DNA of 64,000 bases from Isoetes taiwanensis (Eukaryota; Streptophyta; Lycopodiopsida; Isoetales; Isoetaceae): contig JAJEKV010000002.1 of assembly GCA_021234155.1 (NCBI GenBank), forward strand, positions 34,950,128 through 35,014,127, written 5' to 3'. The notes below the pieces were generated by a model that ran no database searches, was not told where the DNA came from, and saw only the letters and a list, made by a program, of their open reading frames with translations. Position numbers and translations under genes: made by a program. The first letter of the stretch is position 1; each line of letters starts with the position of its first letter. Positions 12,150 to 24,513 of this stretch are shown in pieces.

Positions 12150-13609
12150 GATGTCTCTACTTCTGGCAAAAATTGTCTGGTGAAAATGATGGATGCCTAG
12201 CCCTTAAACATCCAAGTAAATACAAGGAATGGATGGATAAAGGCTTGTGCACAATTGGTAACATGGTAGATGGTGAGAACTGGAAAACATGGCTGGACAT
12301 CTCTAGTCTCCTACAAGATACCAGTTCCAATAGAAATATCTACAAAGCCCTAACAAGGCACAATAGAGGGAGGGGAGCACGCATGCTGAAATGTAACCGG
12401 CCATGGATGGCAAAGGGTATAGTGTGGCTAAAGTTTATTCCTTGCTGTTGGGAGACCACAGAACTAAAGTTGCCAGTCAATGGGGTTGTACAGAACAGGA
12501 AGCCACTCAGGTTATAAGAAAAGGTTGGAAACTTCAATGTGCAAAGAAGGTTGGTCTTTTCAGATGGCTCCTCCTGAACAAAAGCTTGAAGTCTAATGCT
12601 CACAGGGCTAAGTATAATAACCAAAATTCTGACAGATGTCCTTTAGGCTGTGGCCAAGCCGAGTCCTCTACACATCTTTATTTGCCCTTGGTCGACCCCT
12701 TTGGACTGGATAGGCAATCATATTGATGCAACTCCAGCTGCTGAACATGATCTTTTTGACTTTCTTGCAAGTTCTTCCTCCTTTGTGGACACAATTAGAT
12801 CATTATGCCTGTGGGTAATCTGGAAACATAGGAACAATGTTGCCATTAATCACCACACCTGCACTTGAACTTTCTTAAGACTACCCTTCAATTGAGTTAG
12901 CGTATGCTCATGGCACATAGAATGAAAAAGGGATGCAATTATGACAAAAGATGGGATGCCTTGGGCTCTTTTCAAGGGTTCTATGCTTTCTTTTTAGCCT
13001 TACTTCAAGAATATTTCTAATGTCTCCGATGCATTATCCGGTCAACAAACATCATGAAGGCGCCATGCCCGAGAGGTCCCTAAGATACTGGCCCTATGTC
13101 TCACCAGAGGTGTCGGGCAGCCGCAATGGGTCAAAACGTAAACGATAATGATTCAACCTTCACCGTAATCGAAAGATGATGATATCCGGGTTTTCAAACA
13201 GAAATCAAGCCTTATTTTGAGGAGAAACTCCAAATTTGTATAGGAGCCCGAATCTTGGATCCTATACATTCTGGATTCCTCCCCTATGGAGCACGGGAGC
13301 TTGATGACCCGCTTTTTTTTACCATTCATGCCTCGGCAAGCTATCTCCTTGGATAGAGTCACGTAAAACCAAGACTCAAGACACTAGCGTGAATTATCGT
13401 AACAAGAGAAACTTAATGCTTTTATAAATTTGTTTCTGATATTTTGTTAAAAACTTCAATCAGTGTTCTAATCTTAGTAATTATCCTCCTCTGGAGTGTC
13501 AAGGCCATTTTCCAATTTGGCCTATATCACAGGGTTTCCCCCTGTCCTTTTGTATTACTATGTATTTACATGTAATATAATACTACTGCCGTTTCCACAA
13601 AAAAAAAAA
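12150..13609 (+). mobile_element. LINE (L1-type) 3' fragment ending in poly(A)
   Basis: Two overlapping frames at 12173-12868 together resemble the C-terminal zinc-binding region of plant L1-type reverse transcriptases. They show a W-rich stretch, then KVGLFRWLLLNKSLKSNAH, CPLGCGQAESSTHLYL, and a terminal segment with LCLWVIWKHRNN. The frame changes several times, so it is dead. After a non-coding 3' region, the unit ends in a typical LINE tail (about 13540-13598: TTTGTATTACTATG, then TGCCGTTTCCAC) and 11 A at 13599-13609. The upstream RT and endonuclease domains are not seen. The element is probably 5' truncated, which is usual for LINEs. Confidence 0.7.
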
Positions 13610-15812
13610 CCGGCTTGAACTAGTTAATCCTAGCACAAACATCAGCATTGGTCAATCCCGCCGCTGTCTTATCTGGCCATACAAGAACAAGAAGTCCAAG
13701 ATGGTACCATTCTTCCAAGGTATACAGTTACAGATATTTAAATCCAAGACCAGCCTAAGCCCATTAGACTATACTGGTGCCCAAAGGTCCAAATAAAATA
13801 GGCTATTGTGCTTAATTCCTAATGTACACAATAACAATTAGAGCCATACGGGTATAACCCTTGTCAACAGAATATAGATAATACACCCTATACTCTGAAC
13901 CATACATTTTATTCACACTATATCGTTTTGCACACATATGCAACAGGGAACATACATGATATTTCAAATGGAGTTCAGAAAGATCTTCCGACAAATGAGC
14001 ATTTGGAACTCCAAATATTTTTACTGTGCATTTAATTCAGAATATAACTTAGAGACTTAAAAGTATTTTAATACAAAGGAGTAGCATCTAATAACGAAGC
14101 CTCCAGCTCTATACATCTCCAGCATAAGACTAACACTGCTGGGCTATAACTTGCTACAAGTTCCCTTTGAAAAATTCCAATGTGCCAGAGCAAACGGCCA
14201 GCCTGTTATAGCATAACAAACAGTACAGCCAAGAATTGACTTCCAAAAAGGTTATAATTTATGTGAGAACTTAGAACATATTTCCTAAAAAATACCAGCT
14301 AGCGTCCACTTGTAGCTGTATAGAAGTTAAAATAAGCAACAAAGTACCTTTGCAGCATATCAAAATGTAAATACAAGGCTTGTAAATAGGCTTCAGTTTC
14401 CCAAACGTGACATGCAAATCCATGTACTTGTAGGTAAATTAATATCTTCAAGTCATTCCAGATCAAATCATCTTCTAATGCGAACTTTCCAGCTCATCTG
14501 AAACCTACTGAACAAAAGGGATATATTAGGAAGAGAAGCCCGTACCTGCAGCCAAACAATACACTGTTAGCATGATAATGGTAACAGTGCAAGGGCCAAA
14601 AGGTACATTGGGCTTCTCGGTTTATCACCGATCGCCTAATGTATACCTTTTGCCCAAAAGATCAAAAGAGCATAGGAAGGAAAAAAAGCACAGTTTGAAC
14701 TAATGGGAGAGAGCTAACTCAACCTAGTTACAGTAATAACCATGAGCAGAATGTAAATAATCCTTATAAGGACCACTATTTAGATAAAATATCTGTATTT
14801 AGGGGTATCAAAAACCCAAAATGACAGTCATGAAAATCAAAGCACTTATAATGAAGATAAGTGCAATGTGTATCAGGGAAAAAACCCTTCCAAAACTAAG
14901 TAAGCAGCTTCACATCTGTTATTTTTATCAAGAAAAATCACTGTCATACCTTGTTTGCTCCGATTTAAGGCAAACGCTCATCATTTTAAGAATGAAACTG
15001 GGTCCTTATGCAATCTTCCAGAAAAATATCTTGTGTGCATGCAAACTGCCCACTGCTGTGTAAGAAGAGCACATCTATGCCGTGTTTAACAGAGTCTTTG
15101 GACCGTCCTTAAAGAAGCAACTCCAACTCAGCTTATTTCGTATGGGAAATACTAGTCAAGACAGAATTTCTGAGCAAAGAAGGTCTGCCGAAAATCATAG
15201 GGCAGAGCCCAGCAAAACCGACCGGATATCCAGGCGCCCACCCATAATAGAGTTCGAGACAGGTTAGGTATTTTTGTAGGGACACAATTTCTATGTAAAG
15301 ACAGTCAGCCGAAAATCATAGGGCATAGCCCAGCAATACATGCCAGATATCAAGGCTCCCACCCATCATAAATTTCGGGACAAGTTAGGCATTTTCGGAG
15401 AAGAATATTCTGCCGAGGAAAAACAATTTTAGAGGGAAAATGGTGAAGGTAAAATCTTACCTTAATGCGGTCTGCAAGAAGGTCTTCTTGGGCAGAGCCC
15501 AGCACATCTATGCTGAGGTCACCCGATATTAAGCAAATCTATGCTGAGGTCACCGGATATTAAGCACCCTCCCATTATAAATATCAAGATAGATGATTTC
15601 CTTATATATGACATGGCACCAATTTGATCCGAAGCTGGAACAGTTAAACCTGAGTTAACTTGATACATGAGCTGACTGGATACTGTGAGTACAATAGCAT
15701 CCAATGGCCCTTCTACCTATGTGGATAACATTTACCCCAATAGAATAAATTTTGGGGTTACCCATGCCCCAAGTATAACCAATGCTAACAAGCAGCATGC
15801 ATACAAAAAAAA
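13610..15812. repeat. 2.2-kb direct repeat, copy 1
   Basis: This begins CCGGCTTGAACTAG right after the LINE poly(A) and ends at GCATGCATAC plus a short A run. It recurs at 17133-19357. The first and last ~235 bp are identical between copies. The inner ~1.75 kb differs at dozens of places, mostly where this copy reads CAG, CTG, CAGC or GCTG. No coding region is supported. Within it, 15180-15600 is a decayed tandem array of about 118-bp units with GAAAATCATAGGGC and GATATC. Confidence 0.9.
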
Positions 15813-17132
15813 TCCTACCTCCTACCGTAAGGAGAGGCAAATATACTTCCTGCAACACAGTTTTCATAGGGGAGGCAGACCCCTACAAAAGCAGGAATCA
15901 TGCCTCACCTTATGAGAACTGTTTGCCAATACTTGAAAAAATAGAAATGCGAAAGAAATGATTAAATACCTTAAGAAGCTCTCATTTCTTTCATGTACGA
16001 GAACCATGGAGACTCATTCGATGTTTGGGATGTTAATCTCCCTACCGTGCTTAAGCACACTCCTTTGAGTTCCCATCCTGCAAACTTGCAAACTCCCACT
16101 GGAGTCAAACAACTATCATATTGTCATATGGATTATAGACCTCATAAGAGATATATAATGTGTAAGTCGTGGTGGCAAAGCCCAAGAGCATTTTTGGCCA
16201 AGTGGCGTTGTTGGACAACAAATCCATGTATGTATGTAACGCCAAATGGCACATCGTGCCAAATGGACATGGAGTCGCCAAATTAAGTCACAACACAGTT
16301 TTCATAGTTTTCATAGGGCTGACAGATCCCTTAAGAAACTCTGATTTCTTTCCTGTAATAGAAGTTTAGAACGAAAGTAATTTTATCCCACATTGAGAAG
16401 TAGTTATTGAGATCTTGCATAAGCTCCATGAATCCAACAGAATTCCAGCAAATACCCTATCATCAGACGACCACGTGAACTTAAGCCCAAAGACTATGTA
16501 GGAAACACGTTGATTCAAAGCCCATCCATATTTTAAATATCAAGCCAAGAGGCAGTGTTGGACAAAGGTCCATCTATGTATGTTAGGCTATATGCACCCT
16601 GTGCCAAATGGCAAGACAAATGGCACACTGCCAGATATCCAGCTGCGTGATATTGGACATCAGTCCATTCATATGTAATCAGATCAACTTGATCTGGCAC
16701 CCTGTGCCGAATGGCAAGGTCAAGTGGCACACTGCCAAATATCAAACTAAGCAGCAGTATTGGACATCAGTCCATGTATATGTATCAGATCCAAAGGCAC
16801 CCTGTGCCTAATGGCAGGACAAAGGTCACACTGCCAAATGGCAAACAAGGTCTATACAGCATTTTTAGGATACTCTATGTTGTGTTGGTGATAAGCCCAA
16901 CTCACAAGTACAGGATTCCAAGCCGGAAGTTCCATTTGGAGCCCAGCCTCCTCTTGATTATCCAAAATCATCCTGCATTTATGCAACCATAGATAAGAGG
17001 ATGAAATTTTAAAGCAAAAATGAAGAGAGATCAGAATATCTCACAAATAATTACTTCAAATACCTGTAAACCTCTACCAAGAAAGTTTGGCAGCACTGGT
17101 AAGACCAATGCACAGAAGTGTCATAAAAAAAA
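15813..17132. other. spacer between the two 2.2-kb copies
   Basis: Non-coding. It contains the tandem array at 16211-16850, annotated separately. The rest is AT-rich without long frames. The boundary with copy 2 is an A run (17125-17132). Confidence 0.5.
16211..16850. repeat. tandem repeats of about 95-107 bp
   Basis: Units begin TTGGACA near 16211, 16558, 16653 and 16760. Each carries GTCCAT(C/G)TATGTATG or a close variant, CACCCTGTGCC, (A/G)AATGGCAAG and GGCACACTGCCA. GGCAC/GTGCC motifs make each unit locally palindromic. The first unit is separated by 270 bp from the other three. Confidence 0.7.
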
Positions 17133-19352
17133 CCGGCTTGAACTAGTTAATCCTAGCACAAACATCAGCATTGGTCAATCCCGCCGCTGTCTTATCTGGC
17201 CATACAAGAACAAGAAGTCCAAGATGGTACCATTCTTCCAAGGTATACAGTTACAGATATTTAAATCCAAGACCAGCCTAAGCCCATTAGACTATACTGG
17301 TGCCCAAAGGTCCAAATAAAATAGGCTATTGTGCTTAATTCCTAATGTACACAATAACAATTAGAGCCATACACGTATAATAACCCTTGTCAACGAATAT
17401 AGATAATACACCCTATACTCCTAACCATACATTTTATTCACACTATATCGCTTTTGCACACATATGCAAATGGGGAACATACATGATATTTCAAATGGAG
17501 TTCGAAGATCTTCCGACAAATGAGCATTTGGAACTCCAAATATTTTTACCGTGCATTTAATTGAATATAACTTAGAGACTTAAAAGTATTTTAATACAAA
17601 GGAGTAGCATCTAATAACGAAGCCTCCAAATCTATACATCTCCAAAGATAAGACTAACAACTGCTTTGGCTATAACTTGCTACAAGTTCCCTTTGAAAAC
17701 TTCCAATGTGCCGGAGCAAACGGCCAAATTGTTATAGCATAACAAACAAGACACCAAGAATTGACTTCCAAAAAGGTTATAATTTATGTGAGAACTTAGA
17801 ACATATTTCCTAAAAATACCAAATTAAGCGTCCACTTGTAGTCAGTATAGAAGTTAAAATAAGCAACAAAGTACCTTTGCAAATATATCAAAATGTAAAT
17901 ACAAGGCTTGTAAATAGGCTTCGGTTTCCCAAACGTGACATGCAAATCCATGTACTTGTAGGTAAATTAATATCTTCAAGTCATTCCGGATCAAATCATC
18001 TTCTATAAATGCGAACTTTCCAAAATTTCATCCGAAACCCACCAACAAAAAGGATATATTAGGAAGAGAAGCCCGCACCGCACCTTTGAAAACAATACAA
18101 TTTATTAGCATGATAATGGTAACAGTGCATTGGGCCACAAAAGGTACATTGGGCTTCTCGGTTTATCACCGATCGCCTAATGTATACCTTTTGCCCAAAA
18201 GATCAAAAAGAGCATAGGAAGGAAAAAAAGCACGCTTTGAACTAATGGGAGAGAGCTAACTCAACCTAGTTACAAATAATAACCATGAGCAAAATGTAAA
18301 TAATCCTTATAAGGACCACTATTTAGATAAAATATCCAGATTTAGGGGTATCAAAACCCAAATGACAAATCATGAAAATCAAAGCACTTATAATGAAGAT
18401 AAGTGCAATGTGTATCGTGGAAAAAACCCTTCCAAAACTAAGTAAGCGACTTCATATCTGTTATTTTTATCAAGAAAAATCAACATCATACCTTTGTTTG
18501 TTCGGATTTAAGGCAAACGCTCATCATTTTAAGAATGAAACCGGGTCCTTATGCAATCTTCCGTGAAAATATCTTGTGTGCATGCAAACCGCCCACCTTT
18601 GTGTAAGAAGAGCACATCTATGCCGCGTTTAACGAGAGTCTTTGGACCGTCCCTTAAAGAAGCAACTCCAACTCGGCTTATTTCAGATGGGAAATACTAG
18701 TCAAGACGTAATTTACGAGCAAAGAAGGTCTGCCAAAAATCATAGGGCGAGCCCAAAGAAAACCGAATCGGATATCCGTGCGCCCACCCATAATAGAGTT
18801 CGAGACAGGTTAGGTATTTTTGTAGGGACACAATTTCTATGTAAAGACAAATCGGTAAAAATCATAGGGCATAGCCCAAAGAATACATGCCGATATCAAG
18901 GCTCCCACCCATCATAAATTTCGGGACAAGTTAGGCATTTTCGGAGAAGAATATTCTCCCGCCGGGGAAAAACAATTTTAGAGGGAAATGGTGAAGGTAA
19001 AATCTTACCTTAATGCGGTCTGCAAGAAGGTCTTCTTAGGCGAGCCCAAACATCTATCTTTGCCGAGGTCACCCGATATTAAGCAAATCTATCTTTGAGG
19101 TCACGGATATTAAGCACCCTCCATTATAAATATCAAGATAGATGATTTCCTTATATATGACATGGCACCAATTTGATCCGAAGCTGGAACAGTTAAACCT
19201 GAGTTAACTTGATACATGAGCTGACTGGATACTGTGAGTACAATAGCATCCAATGGCCCTTCTACCTATGTGGATAACATTTACCCCAATAGAATAAATT
19301 TTGGGGTTACCCATGCCCCAAGTATAACCAATGCTAACAAGCAGCATGCATA

Positions 19353-19357
<5 letters not shown>
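17133..19357. repeat. 2.2-kb direct repeat, copy 2
   Basis: Collinear with 13610-15812 but about 25 bp longer. Where copy 1 has CAGC or GCTG, this copy usually reads CAAA or TTTG (for example CTCCAGCTC near 14103 against CTCCAAATC near 17626). Where copy 1 has CAG or CTG, this copy often reads CGG or CCG (CATTCCAGATC near 14457 against CATTCCGGATC near 17985). Hardly any CAGC remains in its core. It ends in a 31-A tract (19354-19384). Confidence 0.9.

Positions 19358-19384
<27 letters not shown>
19354..19384. repeat. poly(A) tract of 31
   Basis: Pure A run at the end of copy 2. Copy 1 has only eight A at the same place before a different sequence follows. Either a retroelement tail or an assembly junction through a homopolymer would explain this. 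Confidence 0.8.
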
Positions 19385-19387
<3 letters not shown>

Positions 19388-20575
19388 TCTGGATCGTCTG
19401 TGAGAATGGACCGTGGCTCTGAACTAATTGCTGCTCCCAACACGTAAAAAATAGGTACACAATATTCTGCCCTTACATCCAATGGGACATCGCCATGTGG
19501 TAGTCTTTCAAAACCAAGATGTCCATTTAGTTACATTCTTATTTTTTTTTATTAAACATTCTGGCTTTTTGGACGACGTTCTTGGCTCCAACGAATCGTA
19601 GCATGCCACGTGGTGCAGAATGTTGTATTCCTGTCTTTCACTTTGCAACAACGTTTCTTTGCCTTGCATTCTACTGTGTCACCACTGCCTCTGCGCTGAC
19701 GCGCGTCAACAGTGCTTCCACATCAGAATGCAAGGTAAAGAAACATTCTTGTATACAAGAGGTTGGTCCCTTTTTCAGCGTCTAAACTGTCGGCTCCTAC
19801 AGATTTGGTTGCTGCAATGGAAATGCTGCCATGTTGGTACAGCATAGGAAACAAGTCGATGCTATAACTGGCCGTTGATGAACAATTAGCCAAGGAAGTA
19901 GGAAGGCTCAGCTGAAAATTTCGCTTTGAAATTTCCTGCTGACGTGTATGAAATTTTATACCACCTTGAAATTTTGTAGACATGTCAGCCTACGTGGCGG
20001 AGATATAAAAGTCATTTCGGGACACTTTCCCCTTCCTTTTGCCTGCGTCTTCTTCGATCCGACATGTTGCCGGAGTTTTTGACAAAGATTTGTAGCATCT
20101 TTCTACGAGTATAAGGTCTAATCTTGCTGACTTATAAGCGCCTTGGAGCACCACAGTTTCTTGGTGATTTTGAGGTTTTCTGAAGTTTTTAGCAATTTAC
20201 CACAATCTTGACAAGTTTATGGAGCTTTGGCGAGTCTATGGAGTTTTTGGCAATGATCCGCGAGTCTATAGATCTTTTGGCGATGATTTGGGAGTTTGTT
20301 GTTCTTTGTTGTGCTTTTGTTGCGAGTTGTGGCTACTACGAGGCTTGCATGGGGGAATGAAGCCTTGGATTTGGCTGATTTTACTCTGCCCAAAAGCTTT
20401 GATATGTACAAAATAGATATTTTATCCTTATGGAAGTTCCACTTTGTGGTATATGAATAACAATTTTTTTGCCTCAACTCGATCAAGCAAGTCAGGTAAC
20501 TTCCCAATTTAGTTTTGGAAAATGATTTCATTCTGATTTAGGGTTTTAATTCAGAGTTTGTTTTACCATTTCAGA
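19385..20575. promoter_or_regulatory. possible promoter region with TATAAAA
   Basis: TATAAAA lies at 20004-20010 in GAGATATAAAAGTC, followed by CT-rich leader-like sequence. At 20218-20310, GAGTCTAT(G/A)GA and TTTTGGC(A/G)ATGAT recur two to three times, a short imperfect repeat. No gene with a recognised product follows within reach, so this promoter call is weak. Confidence 0.2.
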
Positions 20576-21490
20576 TGCCAAGTTCGGGAGCAACAACTAT
20601 TTTCTTATGCAATAACAAGAATGAAGAAGATGAATGGAAAAAAAATCCATATCAATATTGGTTCTTGGGTGACAATGAGGCCAGTTGCAGGTGGTTAGCA
20701 TGGTGTGGAAAGGTCTAGACAGTCAGATTGTTCCGCCCATTGGAAGGGACGAATAAAGGAATTTGTGTTTGAATCTGGAAGTAAGACTGTAATGGATCTG
20801 GTTGTGCACCATGTACGACATGGCAAAGGAACCTATTTCAATGAAGCATTACTTTCCTTCATTTGAACCCAATTCTCGAATTTTACTGATGTTGTTTCAG
20901 CTATGAGTATAACCAGTGTACTTGAAGTGTCACGAGGAGCTTGAAAGAAAGAGGTACATAGTTTCATGCATATCATTACACTATATCAGTTAGAGGACTT
21001 AGTAGAGGTTGATTTACCAAAATTGAAATTTATAAGAACCGAGTTTGTTGACCACAAATTATTGACAGTGTACCGAGATTATTTGGGCAGAGAAGTATTT
21101 AAGAAGGCCAGAGAAGTATTTAAGAATCTTAGAAAAAGAGGAGTGAGATGCTCATTTAAAGCGTTTCTTCCTATCCATGTTCTCTCTTTTCTTTCAATCT
21201 GAAACTTCAATTTGGATTGCTCTACAGACTTATGCAATCCGAGATGTATTTCCTAATAGTTTGGAGAGCATATTTTCTGGCAGTGGAAGCAAAGTGATCA
21301 TGAAACCGAGTAGCAAATCACAAGGTGCACTCCTGCTAATGCATATTTGTATTTAAACAAGGAGTAGTAAGTTTTAGCATCACTATTTACATTTACATAT
21401 ACTGATTTCTATGATTCTCATTGTATTTAATACAATTTGATTTCTATGATGTTAAACAGGTACAAGTTGTGTAAACAGATGTTATACATC
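20576..21490 (+). other. unrecognised, broken ORF region
   Basis: An ATG at 20576 opens 47 codons (rich in N, E and W, with YQYWFLGDNEASCRWLAWCG) before TAG. A later frame at 20966-21202 is rich in K, R, E and V, and GGCCAGAGAAGTATTTAAGAA is followed by a near copy around 21105-21125. I recognise no family. It may be a decayed transposon gene. Confidence 0.2.
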
Positions 21491-21529
21491 AATTTCCTTA
21501 TTGAAAGGAGGCGACGTGTATGGGAGATC

Positions 21530-21890
21530 GATCCGAACCATCAGATCGGAATTCTTGAATGGGCGAGCATGCGTCTTTCCTATGCATGCATGCATTGCAA
21601 GCATTTTCTGAGGCTCTGGTTCGTTTGGGGGTCGCTATTTCTTGCAGGTTCTTCATCGACTTCGCGTCGGCGTTTTCTCCTCTCTCAGCAGTTCCCTTGA
21701 CTCCCACCCGCCCTCTCTTCATGTGTATATTATTACAAATGTTGTTTTTTGTCGCGTGGCATGCGTGACCAGCCCCTTGCTCTTTCGAGGTGTAAATGTT
21801 GTTTTGTGTCGCGTGGCATGCGTGACCAGCCCCTCGCTTTTCGAGGTTTTTTCTCTATTGGTTTTTTGTTGGTGATGTGCAGGTTCAGGG
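21530..21890. repeat. dispersed repeat with an internal 57-bp tandem duplication
   Basis: GAATGGGCGAGCATGC and TGCATGCATGCA match the units at 41745-42000 and 42140-42460 (there GAATGGGACGAGCATGCATG). Inside, AATGTTGTTTT(T/G)TGTCGCG with GTGGCATGCGTGACCAGCCCC is present twice in tandem (about 21737 and 21796). GTTGGTGATGTGCAG near 21868 is shared with 42435-42450. Confidence 0.6.
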
Positions 21891-21937
21891 GTTAGAAACT
21901 CGGGCTATAGTTAGCTAAACTATTATCATGCAATATA

Positions 21938-23640
21938 ACTATGACGCTCCCCCCATCGTATAAATAGGAGAAATTCTCCTCCCATGGTGACTCCATCACC
22001 ACGGATAGGCCCCCCGTCAGACCGCTTGTGAAGGCCAAGTGTCTGGGTGAAGGACACGGAGGTGTCATTCATTCTATGCCTTCTATGGGAATCCTATATA
22101 GCGGAAGCCTACATACATGTTAGCACCTGGCAACAATACAAGTAAATAATGTGGCATCAGAAAGGGTGGCCCATCATCATCAATATGAATACAATAGAAT
22201 ATCAACATAACAATGGAAATGCACTATAAAAAGGATTCTACCCCAGGCTCAGATTCATGGGGATTAACTGACAGCCAGTGCCTCTGGGATAATATCAGAC
22301 AGAAGTATAACATGGTGTTGGCTGGCATAGAACAATGGCTAGGGTAGTCCACTCCATCCGCCCCTCCTGTGCACACTTTGCAAATAGGCGGAATAATTGT
22401 AGCCTTCCGGAGACACAATCTCGTGGAGTCACCCTATGAGACTACCCCGGGTTACATCTCCCCGGTCCGATGAGGCAGGTCAGGGAGACGTCCCCTTCCT
22501 GGGCATGATGGATCCTTGGGTGTGCTAGAGGACATGGGCCATCTCGGTGCACCCGCATCCGTACCCGACTAAAACCCCCCAAAATCCATGGGCCACCTTG
22601 GTGCACCCATTGAGTCGAGGTCATCCTTTGGGGACCCATACCTGCGGCGAGGGAGGGTTAGACCCATACCCGGCCCTCTTCAGTGACTGGCTATAAGCCT
22701 AGCTGATATGGTCTGTGGGGTATGGGATAAAGCCTGGAAGGTTGGGGCCCATTGGATAAAGATTTCCTTGAAGGATCTGCCCTTTTGGTGAGTTGGTGGG
22801 GAGGAATTGATATGGTCTGTGGGGTATGGGATAAAGCCTGAAAGGTTGGGGCACATTGGATAAAGATTTCCTTGAAGGATCCGCCCTTTTGGTGAGTTGG
22901 TTACACTAGAGGTGCTAGTGCATAACACTAGCACACTATGGGAATCCTGTAGCCAAGCTAGGCAAGATCCCACCCCTGTTTCACCATCATACCCGTTATC
23001 TGGTGCTGAATCACAATGTAGCATATATAGCCAGGTGGGCTCTTGTGCACAGGCCGCATTTAATGGGATTTAAGGGGTTCTAACTAGGAGCATATCTAAT
23101 TCTAGATGGCTTTTAGGTCTTTACTCCCCTTTTATCCATACACAACAGGAGGAACATAACGAGAGCATTCATATCGGATACATCCATCATAATCTCCATC
23201 TAGAACATAAAATAGAGAGACTACTCATCCATCTAACAAGCAAGGGTTAATTCCTGACTATAATCTCAAGCTAACTAAGCCTACTAAACGGTGTCGGAGC
23301 TAGATCTCCCATCTCTCAGGTTCTCCATGCCCTGGTGGTTGACTAAGCTCCTCCTCCTTCTCCAATTGCCCCCAAAACGAATAGAGGCAAATTGGGGGGT
23401 GGAAACCCCAATTTGGGTGTCCCAAGTTAGCAACTCTTCCTTGCTCAATCTATTTGGGCCAAGTGTCAATGCTAAATTACTTATTATTAAGTAACATAGT
23501 ACTTTAGCCTTTTTAATATTAGGTTAAGCCCTAAATTCGAATTATGGTTTATGGTTAGATTTCCGCCTAAATAATTGATGATTTAACATAGCTAATGTTA
23601 GCTTATTTTCGAGGGAAAAAGGCTGAGAATTAGCATATAG
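21938..23640 (-). mobile_element. LTR-like remnant related to the LTR at 35.15 kb
   Basis: Collinear with 35152-36560: shared blocks include GACTCCATCACCACG, GCCAAGTGTCTGGGTGA, CATACATGTTAGCACCTGGC, CATAACACAGG-type sequence and TAAGCCCTAAATTCGAATTA. It carries one 224-bp insertion that the other copy lacks, and its distal end is diverged. I assign minus orientation by analogy with the other copy, which has a minus-strand primer-binding site. It is non-coding. Confidence 0.65.
22704..22927. mobile_element. 224-bp insertion with 5-bp target duplication CTAGC
   Basis: The related sequence near 35,935 reads straight through AAGCCTAGCACAC. Here 224 bp are inserted between two CTAGC copies (22699-22703 and 22928-22932). 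The insert begins TGATATGG and ends GCATAACA, so it has TG...CA ends and a 5-bp duplication, as LTR-type integration gives. Inside, a ~93-bp block (22705-22797) is repeated at 22809-22900. Confidence 0.7.
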
Positions 23641-23677
23641 TTAGCTTTGTTGGGAAAACTAGATCTAGTACTGAGTA

Positions 23678-23687
23678 TTGTGAAAGC
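23678..23687. repeat. left target-site duplication of the Mutator-like element
   Basis: TTGTGAAAGC, identical to 28870-28879 on the other side of the element. Confidence 0.9.
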
Positions 23688-24090
23688 GGCTCAAGATATA
23701 TCTACCCTGGATTCGGGGATCCCGGAGCTAGAGATCCCGTCCTCCGGAATCCCCAGGCGTTCTCGACGGGATCCGTTCGGGGACCCCCGTTTTTCCGTAC
23801 TGACACATGCAGGTACCTGTCAGGTCGATACGGGCCGTCCGAAACCCCGTCGAATCTCCACCGTCGTCCGCGAGATCCCTCCTCCCGGGATCACGCGGGT
23901 GATCCCTCCTCACGGGATCACGAGGGGCACAGTCGATATCCTCTCTCGATATCGGCCGTGGTGATCCCCACCTCGGGATCACATCCATGGCGGCCGTGAT
24001 CCCATCCTCCCGATCACCCCCAACGACCCCCCGTTATCCGCCACGGACGCTGACCTGCCCGATATGCCACGATGGCCGCCACGATGCCAT
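23688..24090 (+). repeat. left terminal inverted repeat of the MULE
   Basis: It pairs with 28466-28869. Shared order: GGCTCAAG terminus, GGATTCGGGGATCCCGGAGC, GGAATCCCCAGGCGTTCTCG, GGGATCCGTTCGGGGACC, GTACTGACACATGCAGGTA, GATATCGGCCGTGGTGATCC, then CACATCCATGG. Similarity fades after about 24090. Confidence 0.85.
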
Positions 24091-24513
24091 GTGGCCGTCA
24101 AATCGTGACCGTCGGTTATCCTGCCTTCCGGAATCACGTCCTTGCAATTACGAGCCGTCCACGTGGTAGCATCCAAGCGGGCCTTTCAAATTTAAAGTGA
24201 CGACCGAGTTATTACGCGTGCGTTGCCAATAATGTCTTTGCCATCGTGGACAAGTGATTCCCGAGGAGGGAATTCCCACTCCGCGAGTGCAATTTTCGAT
24301 TACTTTCGAACCACGACCTCTGCGCCATTTTCTCGAGGAGAGGGCCGGTTCGATTCAAAGGGCCAGAGTCAGCCGGCGGTCTCGATCTGAAGGCGCCGAG
24401 TTACTTTTACTTGTTTAAGGTAAAAATCGATTGAATAGACCTCGGTCGACCTCCGGTTTAATGTTTTTTAACCTTTGCTTTGTTTTTTAACGTATTCTTG
24501 CCTGTCCTTGCAG
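24091..24513. other. subterminal MULE sequence, no gene
   Basis: GC-rich at first, then mixed. It ends in a pyrimidine-rich CTTGCAG directly before an ATG at 24514, which could be a 3' splice site upstream of the Ulp1-type gene. Confidence 0.4.

Noticed and set aside
13610-19357. two LTRs of one retrotransposon
   Set aside because: The repeats lack TG...CA ends, primer site and purine tract, and nothing between them resembles an element interior.
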